Shown: piece after piece, positions 26,948 through 36,594 of the stretch | Position numbering within the stretch: position 1 is the stretch's first letter | Layout of the letters: the number at the start of each line of letters is the position of its first letter | Assembly (NCBI GenBank): GCA_024404495.1 | Contig: JAKSPT010000007.1 | Coordinates: forward strand, 17,303 to 81,302 | From: Lachnospiraceae bacterium | GTDB taxonomy: Bacteria; Bacillota; Clostridia; Oscillospirales; CAG-272 | Direction of reading: 5' to 3' | Length of the DNA stretch: 64,000 bases | Notes under the pieces: generated by a model | Seen by the model: the letters and a program-made list of their open reading frames with translations, nothing else | Databases searched by the model: none | Told to the model about the DNA's origin: nothing | Made by a program: the position numbers and the translations under genes

Positions 26948-26992
26948 AAGTGTTGACTTTAACACTTTACCGTGATAAAATACTAAAGTGTT
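26948..26992 (+). promoter_or_regulatory. proximal his promoter with three-half-site operator
   Basis: TTGACT (26953-26958), 17-base spacer and TAAAAT (26976-26981). Three alternating half-sites lie on it: AAGTGTT (26948-26954), AACACTTTA (26961-26969) and TAAAGTGTT (26984-26992). The first two form a 7-base inverted repeat with a 6-base gap; the last two a 9-base inverted repeat with a 14-base gap. They overlap the -35 and flank the -10, so bound protein should block polymerase. The neighbouring TrpR-family gene is the likely ligand-responsive repressor (inference). Confidence 0.75.
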
Positions 26993-27019
26993 TTGGATCC
27001 GGAAAGGAATGACCCTGCG

Positions 27020-27316
27020 ATGAATTACAAAAACGAGGCGACAGACCGTCTTTTCGAGGCGATCCTTTCTTTGAAAAACGAGGAGGAGTGCGCCGCATTT
27101 CTCGAAGATCTGTGTACGGTCAAGGAGCTCCACGATATGGGACAGCGGCTCGAAACGGCGGTCCTGCTGTCGGAGGGAACGTCCTATCAGAAGATCAGCG
27201 AAAAGGTCGGGATCAGTTCCGCGACCGTCAGCCGCGTCAACCGCTGTCTCGTCTACGGCGACGGCGGCTACCGCGAGATCATCAGCCGACTGAAGGAACG
27301 GAAAACGAATGAATAA
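27020..27316 (+). CDS. hisR: TrpR-family regulator, YerC/HisR type
   Basis: A 98-residue DNA-binding protein of the TrpR fold: LFEAILSLKNEEECAAFLEDLCTVKELHDMGQRLETAVLL, then the helix-turn-helix GTSYQKISEKVGISSATVSRVNRCL. This is the YerC/YecD family; from memory, comparative genomics has named it HisR as a regulator of histidine genes in Firmicutes, and its place at the head of this operon fits. It probably senses histidine and represses its own operon. The ATG at 27020 is chosen; an out-of-frame ATG at 27008 opens only a four-codon peptide. Confidence 0.85.
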   Translation: MNYKNEATDRLFEAILSLKNEEECAAFLEDLCTVKELHDMGQRLETAVLLSEGTSYQKISEKVGISSATVSRVNRCLVYGDGGYREIISRLKERKTNE

Positions 27317-27332
27317 AGGAGAACGGCAACTG

Positions 27333-28430
27333 ATGAAAACCGCCGAATTCACCGACGGAACGGACCCGATCCTGAACGGGCTCCGCACCCTTTACGCGAG
27401 CCGCGGGTACACGCATTACAAAATGAATAAATTCGAGGAGTACGATCTGTACGCCGGGAACAAGGACTTTCTGATCTCGGACAGCGTCATCACCTTCACC
27501 GACGGCACGGGAAAGCTCCTCGCCCTGAAGCCCGACGTGACCCTTTCGATCGTCAAGAACACCCCGGATACCGTCAACGGTACGAAAAAGCTTTGGTACA
27601 ACGAAAACGTCTACCGCGTGGCGAAGGGAAGCCGCAGCTTCCGCGAAATCATGCAGGTCGGGCTGGAATGTATCGGCAGCGTGGACGGCGTCTGCGTCCG
27701 CGAGGTGCTTTCCCTCGCGCTGAACAGCCTGAAAACGGTCGGCGGCGCCTGCGTGCTTTCGGTCTCTCACCTCGGCATTCTGAACGAGCTGATGGATTCG
27801 CTCGGTATCCCGGACGCCGAGCGCCCCGCGCTGCTCGGTCTGATCGGGGAAAAGAACCTGCACGAGCTCGGTTCCGCGCTTGACCGTCTCGGCGTCGGGA
27901 AGGAAAAGGCGGATCTGCTTCTTTCTCTTCCCGTCCTCCGCGGCTCGACCGAAGAGATCCTTGCTTCTCTGAACGAAGCGCTTCACGGTCTCGTCAGCAA
28001 AGGTACTCTTTCGGAATTCACCTCGGTCCTCGGCGGTCTTGCCGGGGAAAAGGAGATCGTGATCGACTTCACGGTCGTCAGCGACCTGCATTATTACAGC
28101 GGCTTCGTGTTCAAGGGCTACGTCGAGGGCATCCCGGCAAGCGTCCTTTCGGGCGGTCAGTACGACCGTCTGATGCGGAAAATGGGCAAGCGTGCCGGTG
28201 CGATCGGCTTTGCGGTCTACCTCGATCTGATCGGACAGTATCAGAAGAGCACGACCGCCTTCGATGCCGACGTGCTTCTGCTTTACGACGCTTCCTCTTC
28301 TGCCGCCGCGGTCTGTGCCGAAGCCGACCGTCTGGTTGCCGATGGAAAGAGCGTCCGCACCGCGAGCGTCGTTCCGGAGGGACTGTCCTTCCGGGAAACC
28401 GTCACGATGCGCGAAGGGAAGGTGATCTGA
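27333..28430 (+). CDS. hisZ: ATP phosphoribosyltransferase regulatory subunit
   Basis: A HisRS-like protein of 365 residues that lacks aminoacylation activity and activates short-form HisG. Features: class II synthetase-like motif 2 region (KKLWYNENVYRV, REIMQVGLECIG), and HYYSGFVFKGY..LSGGQYDRLMRKMG near residue 255-285. The ATG at 27333 has AAAGGAG upstream; the ATG at 27309, overlapping the hisR end, would add eight residues and cannot be excluded. The C-terminal anticodon-binding part is shortened to an alpha/beta remnant, as usual for HisZ. Confidence 0.93.
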   Translation: MKTAEFTDGTDPILNGLRTLYASRGYTHYKMNKFEEYDLYAGNKDFLISDSVITFTDGTGKLLALKPDVTLSIVKNTPDTVNGTKKLWYNENVYRVAKGSRSFREIMQVGLECIGSVDGVCVREVLSLALNSLKTVGGACVLSVSHLGILNELMDSLGIPDAERPALLGLIGEKNLHELGSALDRLGVGKEKADLLLSLPVLRGSTEEILASLNEALHGLVSKGTLSEFTSVLGGLAGEKEIVIDFTVVSDLHYYSGFVFKGYVEGIPASVLSGGQYDRLMRKMGKRAGAIGFAVYLDLIGQYQKSTTAFDADVLLLYDASSSAAAVCAEADRLVADGKSVRTASVVPEGLSFRETVTMREGKVI

Positions 28431-28431
28431 C

Positions 28432-29070
28432 GTGAAGACGATGCTGAATATCGCGCTCCCGAAGGGACGCCTCGGCGAAAAGGTGTACGATATGTTCGCC
28501 CGTGCCGGTTACCCCTGTCCCGCGCTGCTTGAAAACAGCCGCAAGCTGATCTTCGAGAACGAGGAAGCTGGCGTCCGTTATTTCTGGGTCAAGCCCTCCG
28601 ACGTCGCGATCTACGTCGAGCGCGGCGCCGCCGATATCGGGGTCGCGGGGAAGGACATCCTGCTCGAATACCGTCCCGACGTTTACGAGCTTCTCGACCT
28701 GAAAACCGGGATCTGCCGTATGGCGGTCGCCGCGAAAAAGGACTTCCGCGACGATACCACCCGCGCGCTCCGCGTCGCGACGAAATTCTCGAATATCGCC
28801 GAGCACTACTATCTGTCGAAGGGCAGAGACATTGATATCATCCATCTGAACGGTTCGATCGAGATCGCGCCGATCCTCGGGCTCTCCGACGTCATCGTCG
28901 ATATCGTCGAGACCGGAACGACGCTGAAGGAAAACGACCTTATCGTTTACGACACGGTGGTGCCGATCAGCGCGCGTCTGATCGCGAACAAATCGGGCAG
29001 CCGCTTCAAGGGCGGAGAGATCGACCGCCTCGTCGCCGAAATGGCGAAGATTGTTGAGGAAAAAGAATGA
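28432..29070 (+). CDS. hisG: ATP phosphoribosyltransferase, short form
   Basis: First enzyme of histidine synthesis: joins ATP and PRPP to phosphoribosyl-ATP. The 212-residue length is the short form, which needs HisZ and lacks the C-terminal allosteric domain. Visible: IALPKGRLGEKVYD, GAADIGVAGKDIL, RVATKFSNIAEHYY, and DVIVDIVETGTTLKENDL (PRPP site). A GTG start one base after the hisZ stop is used, with GGGAAGG upstream. Confidence 0.96.
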   Translation: MKTMLNIALPKGRLGEKVYDMFARAGYPCPALLENSRKLIFENEEAGVRYFWVKPSDVAIYVERGAADIGVAGKDILLEYRPDVYELLDLKTGICRMAVAAKKDFRDDTTRALRVATKFSNIAEHYYLSKGRDIDIIHLNGSIEIAPILGLSDVIVDIVETGTTLKENDLIVYDTVVPISARLIANKSGSRFKGGEIDRLVAEMAKIVEEKE

Positions 29071-30347
29071 TCAGGATCATGAAATACGGCGAGGAGCCGA
29101 ACGAAAAGATTTTTGCCCGCACGGTCCCGACGGTGAACGTCGAGGCGATCGTTGCGGATATCATTAAAAACGTCCGTGAAAACGGAGATAAGGCGCTTTT
29201 TGAATATACGAAGCGCTTTGACGGCGCCGACCTCACCTCGCTTGAGGTGACAAAGGAAGAGATCGCCGAGGCGGTCGGCAAGGTCGACCCGAAGCTCGTC
29301 GCCATCATGAAGAAGGCGGCGGAAAACATCCGGAAATTTCACAGCCGTCAGGTTCGCAACAGCTTCATCCTGAACGATACCGACGGCGTCGTCGTCGGGC
29401 AGAAGATCATCCCGGTCGACCGCGCGGGTCTGTACGTTCCGGGCGGCACGGCGGCGTATCCCTCCACGGTGCTGATGGATTCCATTCCCGCGAAGATCGC
29501 GGGCGTGGGGGAGGTCGTGATCGTGACCCCGCCCGGAAAGGACGGGAAGATCAATCCGGTCATCCTCGCGGCGGCATCGGTCGCGGGCGTGGACCGCATC
29601 TTCAAGGTCGGCGGCGCGCAGGCGATCGCCGCGCTTGCCTACGGGACCGAAAGCGTCCCGAAGGTCGATAAGATCGTCGGTCCCGGCAACGCCTTCGTCG
29701 CCGAGGCGAAAAAGCAGGTCTTCGGCAGAGTGTCGATCGATATGATCGCCGGACCGAGCGAGATCCTCGTCGTTGCCGACGGCACGAACGATCCCCGCTT
29801 CGTCGCGGCGGATCTGCTCTCGCAGGCGGAACACGATAAGATGGCGAGCGCCGTCCTCGTGACCGATTCGGCGGAACTTGCCGAAAAGGTCAGCGCCGAG
29901 CTCGAACGGCAGATCCCGCTTCTCCTTCGCGCCGATATCGCCCGCGCCTCGATCGACGTCAACGGCAAGATCATCGTTGCCGACACGCTTGACGCCGCGA
30001 TCGGGATCGCAAACGAGATCGCGCCCGAGCACCTTGAGCTTTCGGTCGATAATCCCTTTGATTATCTTGATAAGATCCGTCACGCCGGTTCGGTCTTCAT
30101 GGGCAAGAACTGTCCCGAGGCGCTCGGCGACTACTTTGCCGGACCGAACCACACGCTCCCGACGAGCGGAACCGCGAAATTCTCCAGCCCGCTTTCGGTC
30201 GACGATTTCATCAAGAAGACTCAATATACCTACTACACCCGCGACGCTTTGAAGCGCGTCGCGGACGACGTCGCGTCCTTCGCCGAGGCGGAAGGGCTCA
30301 CCGGTCACGCGCGCAGTGCCGTGATCCGTACCGAAGACGACGACTGA
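29067..30347 (+). CDS. hisD: histidinol dehydrogenase
   Basis: A 426-residue zinc enzyme that makes the last two oxidations, L-histidinol to L-histidine with two NAD. Diagnostic: DRAGLYVPGGTAAYPSTVLM, VGGAQAIAALAYGTESVPKVDKIVGPGNAFV, MIAGPSEILVVAD, DLLSQAEHD (zinc Gln/His) and a late EHLEL / GPNHTLPTSG. The start overlaps the hisG stop (ATGA). Confidence 0.98.
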   Translation: MIRIMKYGEEPNEKIFARTVPTVNVEAIVADIIKNVRENGDKALFEYTKRFDGADLTSLEVTKEEIAEAVGKVDPKLVAIMKKAAENIRKFHSRQVRNSFILNDTDGVVVGQKIIPVDRAGLYVPGGTAAYPSTVLMDSIPAKIAGVGEVVIVTPPGKDGKINPVILAAASVAGVDRIFKVGGAQAIAALAYGTESVPKVDKIVGPGNAFVAEAKKQVFGRVSIDMIAGPSEILVVADGTNDPRFVAADLLSQAEHDKMASAVLVTDSAELAEKVSAELERQIPLLLRADIARASIDVNGKIIVADTLDAAIGIANEIAPEHLELSVDNPFDYLDKIRHAGSVFMGKNCPEALGDYFAGPNHTLPTSGTAKFSSPLSVDDFIKKTQYTYYTRDALKRVADDVASFAEAEGLTGHARSAVIRTEDDD

Positions 30348-30363
30348 AAGGGAAGGCATCACC

Positions 30364-31428
30364 GTGAGCAGATTTTTCAGTGAAAAATACGGGTCTCTGG
30401 TCCCCTATACCCCGGGCGAACAGCCGAAGGATCAGAAATACGTCAAGCTGAACACCAACGAATCCCCGTTTCCCCCGTCCTTAAAGGCAAGGAGGCTGGC
30501 AAAAGCCGAGGCGGATAAGCTCAAGCTCTATTCCGACCCCGAATGCCGCGATCTGACCGCCGCGGCGGCGGAATATCTCGGGATCCCGAAGGACCGCATT
30601 ATCTTCAATAACGGTTCGGACGAGACGCTGAACTTCGCGTTCATGGCGTTCTGCGACAAGGATCACCCCGCCGTCTTCCCGGATATCACCTACGGCTTTT
30701 ATCCGGTCTTCGCCGAGCTGAACGGCGTTCCCTACGAGACGGTCCCGCTCCGCGAGGACTTCACAGTCAACGTCGACGACTTTCTGAACGTCGGAAAGAC
30801 GGTGCTCCTTGCCAACCCGAACGCCCCGACCGGCATCGCCCTCCCGCTCTCCGAGATCGAAAGGATCGTCGCCTCCAACCCGGACAACGTCGTCGTCATC
30901 GACGAGGCATACGTTGATTTCGGCGGAGAAAGCGCGATCCCGCTGACCGAAAAATACGATAATCTTCTGGTCATCCAGACCTTTTCCAAGTCCCGTTCGC
31001 TTGCGGGCGCGCGGCTCGGCTTCGGCGTAGGCTGCCCCGCGCTGATCCGCGACCTCAATACCGTCCGCTATTCCACCAACCCCTATAACGTCAACCGGAT
31101 GACGATGGCGGCGGGCGTCGGCGCGCTTGCCGATCAGGAATACTTTGAAAAGAACTGCAAAACCGTGATGAAGACCCGCGCGTGGACGGTAAACGAACTG
31201 AAAAAGCTCGGCTTCACCGTTCTCGATTCGTGCGCGAACTTCATTTTTACCTCCGATCCCGATTATCCCGGTGCCGAGCTCTACCGCGACCTGAAGGAAA
31301 ACGGCATCCTCGTCCGCCACTTCACGGCGCCGAGGCTCGATCCCTATAACCGCATCACGATCGGAAGCAGGGACGAAATGAAGATCCTGATCGACACGAT
31401 CAAAAAACTGAAAGAGGAAAGAAAATGA
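30364..31428 (+). CDS. hisC: histidinol-phosphate aminotransferase
   Basis: A 354-residue PLP enzyme of fold type I that transaminates imidazole-acetol phosphate with glutamate. [12 protein letters not shown] near the N-terminus, [19 protein letters not shown], and [17 protein letters not shown] with the PLP-lysine are typical of HisC. The start is GTG with GGGAAGG upstream and a 16-base gap to hisD, the widest intergenic space of the operon apart from the hisR-hisZ junction. Confidence 0.96.
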   Translation: MSRFFSEKYGSLVPYTPGEQPKDQKYVKLNTNESPFPPSLKARRLAKAEADKLKLYSDPECRDLTAAAAEYLGIPKDRIIFNNGSDETLNFAFMAFCDKDHPAVFPDITYGFYPVFAELNGVPYETVPLREDFTVNVDDFLNVGKTVLLANPNAPTGIALPLSEIERIVASNPDNVVVIDEAYVDFGGESAIPLTEKYDNLLVIQTFSKSRSLAGARLGFGVGCPALIRDLNTVRYSTNPYNVNRMTMAAGVGALADQEYFEKNCKTVMKTRAWTVNELKKLGFTVLDSCANFIFTSDPDYPGAELYRDLKENGILVRHFTAPRLDPYNRITIGSRDEMKILIDTIKKLKEERK

Positions 31429-32015
31429 GAAAGGCTGAAATCACCCGCAAAACCGCGGAAACCGATATCGCGCTTTCCCTCGACCTTGACGGGAAGGGCG
31501 TTTCCGCGATCGACACCGGCTGCGGCTTCCTTGACCATATGCTCACGCTTTTCGCAAAGCACGGCGGCTTCGATCTGACCGTTTCCTGCAAGGGCGATAC
31601 TTACGTTGACGGCCATCACACGGTCGAGGATATCGGCATCGCGCTCGGCACCGCGTTCCGCGAGGCGCTCGGCGATAAGAAGGGGATCACCCGCTACGCC
31701 GATACCACCCTCCCGATGGACGAGGCGCTGATCCTCACCGCCGTCGATATTTCGGGCAGATGCTTCCTCGGCTACGAGGTTTCCGTGCCGACGGAAAAGG
31801 TCGGTACCTTCGATACCGAGCTCGTCAAAGAGTTCTGGCTCGGCTTTATCCGCAACGCGGGCGTGACCCTCCATATCCGTCAGCTCGCCGGTGAAAACTC
31901 GCACCACATCCTTGAGGGGATCTTCAAGTCGGCGGCGAGAACGCTCCGCAAAGCGGTCGAAACCGATCCCCGTTTTGCCGACAGCGTTCCCTCCACCAAA
32001 GGAGTTCTTCAATGA
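31425..32015 (+). CDS. hisB: imidazoleglycerol-phosphate dehydratase
   Basis: A 196-residue monofunctional dehydratase (no phosphatase fusion) that uses two manganese ions. The metal motifs are visible: [36 protein letters not shown], and the late [22 protein letters not shown]. It overlaps hisC and hisH by ATGA at both ends. Confidence 0.98.
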   Translation: MRKAEITRKTAETDIALSLDLDGKGVSAIDTGCGFLDHMLTLFAKHGGFDLTVSCKGDTYVDGHHTVEDIGIALGTAFREALGDKKGITRYADTTLPMDEALILTAVDISGRCFLGYEVSVPTEKVGTFDTELVKEFWLGFIRNAGVTLHIRQLAGENSHHILEGIFKSAARTLRKAVETDPRFADSVPSTKGVLQ

Positions 32016-32638
32016 TCGCCATCGTTGATTACGGCGTCGGCAACCTCTTTTCGCTGAAATGCTCCTTCAACCGCATCGGCGCGGAAACGGTCGTCACCTC
32101 CGATCCCGCGGTCATCCGCGCGGCGGACAAGATCCTGCTTCCCGGCGTCGGCGCCTTCGGCGACGCGGCGGAAAAGCTGCGCGAAAGCGGTCTTTCCGGT
32201 CTTCTGAAAGAAGAAGCCCGCTCCGGCAAGCCGTTTCTCGGCATCTGCCTCGGGATGCAGCTTCTTTTTGAAAAAAGCTATGAGTACGGGGAACACGAGG
32301 GGCTCGGGCTCATCCCGGGCGTGATCCGTCCGATCGCGGACGTCATCCCCGAAGGGCTCAAGATCCCGCAGATCGGCTGGAACGCGCTCCGCTTCCGGAA
32401 GGAAAGCGATCTTTTCTCGGGCATCAAGGACGGCGATCACGTCTATTTCGTCCATTCCTTTTACGCCGCCGACTGTGAGGAGCACGTCATCGCCGATACC
32501 GAATACGGCGCGTATCTGACCGCCGCGGTGCAGAAGGGCAACGTTTACGGCTGTCAGTTCCATCCCGAAAAGAGCGGTAACGTCGGTCTGAACATCCTGC
32601 GCGCCTTTGCGGGGCTGAAAGGAACCACGAAATGCTGA
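32012..32638 (+). CDS. hisH: imidazole glycerol phosphate synthase, glutaminase subunit
   Basis: A 208-residue class I glutamine amidotransferase that supplies ammonia to HisF. Catalytic Cys in [13 protein letters not shown], His and Glu in [12 protein letters not shown]. The start [14 protein letters not shown] is characteristic. It overlaps hisB and hisA. Confidence 0.98.
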   Translation: MIAIVDYGVGNLFSLKCSFNRIGAETVVTSDPAVIRAADKILLPGVGAFGDAAEKLRESGLSGLLKEEARSGKPFLGICLGMQLLFEKSYEYGEHEGLGLIPGVIRPIADVIPEGLKIPQIGWNALRFRKESDLFSGIKDGDHVYFVHSFYAADCEEHVIADTEYGAYLTAAVQKGNVYGCQFHPEKSGNVGLNILRAFAGLKGTTKC

Positions 32639-33345
32639 TTTATCCTGCAATCGACTTATACGAGGGCAAGGCGGTCCGCCTTCTGCGGGGCGAGTATAAC
32701 GCCATGACGGTCTACAGCGAGGATCCGCCCGCCGTTGCACGGCTTTTCCGTGACGCGGGCGCGCGTCAGATGCACATCGTCGACCTTGAGGGCGCGAAAA
32801 ACGGCACGACGCCGAATTATAAGACGGTATTGAAGATCAAGGAAGCCGGCGGTCTCTTCTGCGAGGTCGGCGGCGGCATCCGCACGATGCGGACGGTCGG
32901 CAAATACCTGAACGCGGGGATCGACCGCGTGATCCTCGGCACCGCCGCCGTCACCGAGCCGGGCTTCGTCGAACGCGCCGCGGCAAAATACGGCGATCAG
33001 ATCGCGGTCGGCATCGACATCAAGGACGGGTTCGTCGCGATCAGGGGCTGGACCGAAAAAAGCGACCGGACGGCGTTCGATTTCTGCCGGGAGATGGAGC
33101 GCATCGGCGTGAAAACGCTGATCTGCACCGATATTTCCCGCGACGGCGCGATGAAGGGCACGAACCACGCCCTCTACCGCGACCTGATGAACGAATTCAG
33201 CATGAATATCATCGCCTCGGGCGGCGTTTCCTCGATGGAGGACGTGACGAGGCTGGCAGACACCGGACTGTACGGCGCCATCATCGGCAAGGCTTACTAT
33301 ACCGGCGCGATCGATCTGAAGGAAGCCGTGGAGAAAACAAAATGA
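32632..33345 (+). CDS. hisA: phosphoribosylformimino-AICAR-P isomerase
   Basis: A 237-residue TIM barrel carrying out an Amadori rearrangement (ProFAR to PRFAR). Seen are AIDLYEGKAVRLLRGEY (catalytic Asp8), VDLEGAK, GGGIRTM, TDISRDGAMKGTNHALY (second Asp) and SGGVSSMEDV. It overlaps hisH by 7 bases and hisF by 4. Confidence 0.98.
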   Translation: MLIYPAIDLYEGKAVRLLRGEYNAMTVYSEDPPAVARLFRDAGARQMHIVDLEGAKNGTTPNYKTVLKIKEAGGLFCEVGGGIRTMRTVGKYLNAGIDRVILGTAAVTEPGFVERAAAKYGDQIAVGIDIKDGFVAIRGWTEKSDRTAFDFCREMERIGVKTLICTDISRDGAMKGTNHALYRDLMNEFSMNIIASGGVSSMEDVTRLADTGLYGAIIGKAYYTGAIDLKEAVEKTK

Positions 33346-34100
33346 TCACGAAAAGAATCATTCCGTGTCTTGACGTCCGGGACGGGAGAGTGGTGAAGGG
33401 CGTCAACTTCGAGGGACTGCGGGACGTTTCCTCCCCGGTCGCGCTCGCCGAATATTACAGCGACTGCGGCGCGGACGAGCTCGTTTTTTACGATATCACC
33501 GCCTCCTCGGACGGCAGAAAGCTCTTTACCGAGATCCTGACCGAAACGGCGGGGAAGGTCTTCATCCCCCTCACGGTCGGCGGAGGCATCAATACGGTCG
33601 AAGATTTTGACCGCGTGCTGAAATGCGGCGCCGACAAGGTCAGCGTCAATTCGGGCGCCATCCGCAATCCCGATCTCATTTACGAGGCGGCGAAGCGTTA
33701 CGGCGACCAGTGCGTCGTCCTCTCCGCCGATATCAAGCGGGTGAACGGCGAGTTCCGCGTCTTTGCGAAGGGCGGAAGGGTCGATACCGGACTTGAGGCG
33801 ATCTCGTGGATCCGCCGCGCCGTGGAGAACGGCGCCGGGGAGATCGTCGTCAACTCGATCGACACCGACGGCGTGAAGGGCGGCTTCGACCTTGAAATGC
33901 TCCGCGCGGTCTGCGACGCGGTCAAGGTCCCGGTCATCGCCTCGGGCGGTGCCGGAAAGATTTCCGACTTTATCGACCTGTTTGAAAGCGTTCCCGGCGT
34001 GGATGCCGGACTTGCCGCCTCGATCTTCCATTTCGGAGAGGTAAAGATTGCCGATCTGAAGGCTGAAATGAAAAAGAACGGAATCCCCACGAGGATTTAA
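33342..34100 (+). CDS. hisF: imidazole glycerol phosphate synthase, cyclase subunit
   Basis: A 252-residue barrel that partners HisH to convert PRFAR to imidazole-glycerol-P and [27 protein letters not shown] (catalytic Asp11), [29 protein letters not shown] (second Asp) and [11 protein letters not shown] are typical. It overlaps hisA by ATGA. Confidence 0.98.
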   Translation: MITKRIIPCLDVRDGRVVKGVNFEGLRDVSSPVALAEYYSDCGADELVFYDITASSDGRKLFTEILTETAGKVFIPLTVGGGINTVEDFDRVLKCGADKVSVNSGAIRNPDLIYEAAKRYGDQCVVLSADIKRVNGEFRVFAKGGRVDTGLEAISWIRRAVENGAGEIVVNSIDTDGVKGGFDLEMLRAVCDAVKVPVIASGGAGKISDFIDLFESVPGVDAGLAASIFHFGEVKIADLKAEMKKNGIPTRI

Positions 34101-34110
34101 GGAGAGAATT

Positions 34111-34761
34111 ATGATCAATATTGACGAACTGAAATTTGACGAAAAGGGTCTCATTCCCGCGATCGTCGTGGACGCAAAGACCAAAAAGGTGCTGACCCTT
34201 GCCTATATGAACCGTGAGAGCCTGCAGATCTCGATGGAAAAGGAACTGACCTGCTTTTTCAGCCGCTCCAGACAGGAGCTGTGGCTGAAGGGCGAGACGA
34301 GCGGCAACTATCAGCACATCGTTTCGATCACCGCCGACTGTGACCGCGACGCGCTCGTCGTTATGGTCGAAAAGGACGGTCCCGCCTGCCATCTCGGAAA
34401 TGAATCCTGCTTTGAATTCCCGGTTTATCAGAGCGAAGAACGCCAGGAATTCTCCTACGAAATGCTGATGAAGCTGATCGAGGGCAGAAAGACCGATAAG
34501 CAGGAAGGCTCCTACACGACCTACCTCTTTGAAAAGGGTCTTGACAAGATCCTGAAGAAGGTCGGCGAGGAGAGCACCGAGGTCATCATCGCCGCGAAGG
34601 CGGAGGATAAAAAGGAGACGGTCTATGAGATCGCCGATCTTGCCTACCACGTGATGGTGCTGATGGTCGAGGCGGGCATCAGCCTCGAGGATATCCGTGC
34701 CGAGCTTGCTTCCCGTCACGTCATCGACCACAAGGTGAAGCAGGAGAAGATGACGAAATGA
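34111..34761 (+). CDS. hisI: bifunctional PRA-CH/PRA-PH
   Basis: A 216-residue fusion (HisIE). The N-terminal half is phosphoribosyl-AMP cyclohydrolase ([35 protein letters not shown], zinc Cys in ADCDRDA and [12 protein letters not shown]). The C-terminal half is phosphoribosyl-ATP pyrophosphohydrolase ([36 protein letters not shown]). It does the second and third steps of the pathway. Ribosome site AAGGAGAG before the ATG. Confidence 0.97.
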   Translation: MINIDELKFDEKGLIPAIVVDAKTKKVLTLAYMNRESLQISMEKELTCFFSRSRQELWLKGETSGNYQHIVSITADCDRDALVVMVEKDGPACHLGNESCFEFPVYQSEERQEFSYEMLMKLIEGRKTDKQEGSYTTYLFEKGLDKILKKVGEESTEVIIAAKAEDKKETVYEIADLAYHVMVLMVEAGISLEDIRAELASRHVIDHKVKQEKMTK

Positions 34762-35528
34762 TCTTCGATCTCCACGTCCACACCGTATTCAGCGACGGGA
34801 AGAACACCCCGGAGGAAACGGTGCTTGCGGCGATCGGAAAGGGAATGGACGTGGTCGGCTTTTCCGACCATTCCTTCACGCCCTGCGACCTCTCCTACTG
34901 TATGAAAAAAGAGGACGTACCGCGCTATAAAGCGGAGATACGCCGCCTGAAAGAAAAATACGCCGGGCAGATCACCGTTCTCCTCGGGCTGGAGCAGGAC
35001 TACGACACCCCGGGCAGAGTATGCGGGTACGATTATAAAATCGGCTCGGTGCATTATCTGACCCCGGAAAACGCCGTCGTCCCGGTCGACGAGAGCGCGG
35101 TCATTCTGCGGAATGCCGCCGACACGTATTACGCGGGCGATATCTACGCGCTCGCGGAGGCGTATTTCGATAAGGTCTCCCGCGTGATCGAAAAGACCCG
35201 CGCCGATATCATCGGGCATTTCGACCTGATCCGCAAATTCAATAAGGACGGCAGTCTGTTAGACGAACGGTGCCCCCGCTACCGTGACGCCGCCGTGAAC
35301 GCGCTCGATCGGCTCCTCGAAACGAAAAAGCCGTTCGAGATCAATACCGGCGCGATCTCCCGCGGGTATCAGAACGAAGCGTACCCCTCGCCGATGCTTG
35401 TGGACTATCTGACCGAAAAAGGCGCTTCCTTCGTGCTTTCGGGCGACAGCCACCGCACGGACGGGCTGTGCTTCCTGTTTGAACGCTACCGAAATCTCCC
35501 CGGCGTTCTTACCGAGTGGAAAAAATAA
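34758..35528 (+). CDS. hisK: histidinol-phosphate phosphatase, PHP family
   Basis: A 256-residue PHP-domain phosphatase with the metal motifs [19 protein letters not shown] near the N-terminus, [34 protein letters not shown] and SGDSHRTDG. It hydrolyses L-histidinol phosphate to L-histidinol, so all steps of the pathway are encoded in one run. Overlaps hisIE by ATGA. HisJ/HisK naming varies for this family. Confidence 0.93.
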   Translation: MIFDLHVHTVFSDGKNTPEETVLAAIGKGMDVVGFSDHSFTPCDLSYCMKKEDVPRYKAEIRRLKEKYAGQITVLLGLEQDYDTPGRVCGYDYKIGSVHYLTPENAVVPVDESAVILRNAADTYYAGDIYALAEAYFDKVSRVIEKTRADIIGHFDLIRKFNKDGSLLDERCPRYRDAAVNALDRLLETKKPFEINTGAISRGYQNEAYPSPMLVDYLTEKGASFVLSGDSHRTDGLCFLFERYRNLPGVLTEWKK

Positions 35529-35582
35529 AAAAGAGCTGTCGTTTTCTTCCGTCCACCGGAAAAAAGCGACAGTCCTTTTTTA
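35529..35582. terminator. bidirectional terminator after the histidine operon
   Basis: Long imperfect stem (CTGTCG..TTCCG/CGGAA..CGACAG) with A-run before and TTTTTT after. It also serves the converging oxidoreductase gene. Confidence 0.9.
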
Positions 35583-36557
35583 TTCTCTTACCGGTCTTAC
35601 GACGCCCGCCGCAAGGCAGATACGGTCGAAAAGCTCGGCGCAATCCTTCGTCAGCGCGTGGGGAACGACAGGGCTTTCGGTCAGACCCGCGCGGACGCAG
35701 CGTACCGTTTCTTCGATCTCGTAGGTGAAGCCGTCGGGACCCTCGTCACGGAAATGCTCGTTTCCGTCCGCAGAGGTGAGGATCGCCTCGGAGGCGCAGT
35801 GCGGGTTCGGAACGACGATCTTTCCCTTCGTTCCGTAAATCACCGCCGCGTTGTCGTAAAGCGCCTCAAACGAGGTCGCGAGGGAGGCGGTCATATCGCC
35901 GTACCCGACCGAAACGAGGTCGGTCGCGTCCACGCCGCTTTCGGAACGGACCGCGGTGAACGAGAGCGTTCTGATCGGCTTTTCGATATAGAACCGCGCA
36001 AGCTCGTAGGCGTAGACCGTGATATCGGTCGTCGCGCCGCCGCAGAGCGTGGGGCTGAAATAGCGGAGCGCGGGGTCGGAGGGGGCGGGGAAGCCGATAC
36101 GGATCTCCATGTGGACGGGTTTGCCGATCTTTCCCATATCAAGCCATTCCTTTGCCTTTTTGTTCGCCGGCAGGAATCGGCTCCAAAGCGCCTCCATTGC
36201 GAAAACGCCCTTTTCTTCCGAGAGGGAAAAGGCGTCGGCGGCCTCTTTACCGGTCACGAACATCGCTTTTTCGCAGAGGACCGGAATACCGTGGGTCAGA
36301 CAGAGCTTCGTCAGCGCAAAGTGGGAATCGGGCGTCGTCGCGATATAAACGGCGTCTGGCTTTTCGCTTTCCAGCATTGTTTCATAGGAATCATAGGGGA
36401 CGGCATCGGGACAGAAGGAGGAAACGAAGCGTTCCGCCTTTTCGCGGCTTTTGCTCGCGACGGCGGTGACCGTTACGCCCTCCATCCGGGAAACGACCCC
36501 GGCAAATCTTCCCGCGATGCCCCCGGCACCCATGATCCCGAAACGGAACGGTTTCAT
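35580..36557 (-). CDS. Gfo/Idh/MocA-family oxidoreductase
   Basis: A 325-residue NAD(P)-dependent sugar dehydrogenase-like enzyme. Rossmann loop GIMGAGGIAGRFA at the start, VYIATTPDSHF, the family EKAM (catalytic Lys in VLCEKAMFV), and a C-terminal alpha/beta substrate domain with EALWSRFLPA. It resembles trans-1,2-dihydrobenzene-1,2-diol/glucose-6-P dehydrogenase-like members; the substrate is unknown. It follows the zinc-ribbon gene by 37 bases, probably in one transcript. Confidence 0.85.
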   Translation of the reverse strand: MKPFRFGIMGAGGIAGRFAGVVSRMEGVTVTAVASKSREKAERFVSSFCPDAVPYDSYETMLESEKPDAVYIATTPDSHFALTKLCLTHGIPVLCEKAMFVTGKEAADAFSLSEEKGVFAMEALWSRFLPANKKAKEWLDMGKIGKPVHMEIRIGFPAPSDPALRYFSPTLCGGATTDITVYAYELARFYIEKPIRTLSFTAVRSESGVDATDLVSVGYGDMTASLATSFEALYDNAAVIYGTKGKIVVPNPHCASEAILTSADGNEHFRDEGPDGFTYEIEETVRCVRAGLTESPVVPHALTKDCAELFDRICLAAGVVRPVRE

Positions 36558-36594
36558 AAGACATTCTCCTTTTCTGTCGGATCGTAAGGCTGCT

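Noticed and set aside
26849..27019. T-box leader before the histidine operon
   Set aside because: No T-box core sequence or specifier/antiterminator pair is visible; the operator palindromes explain regulation better.
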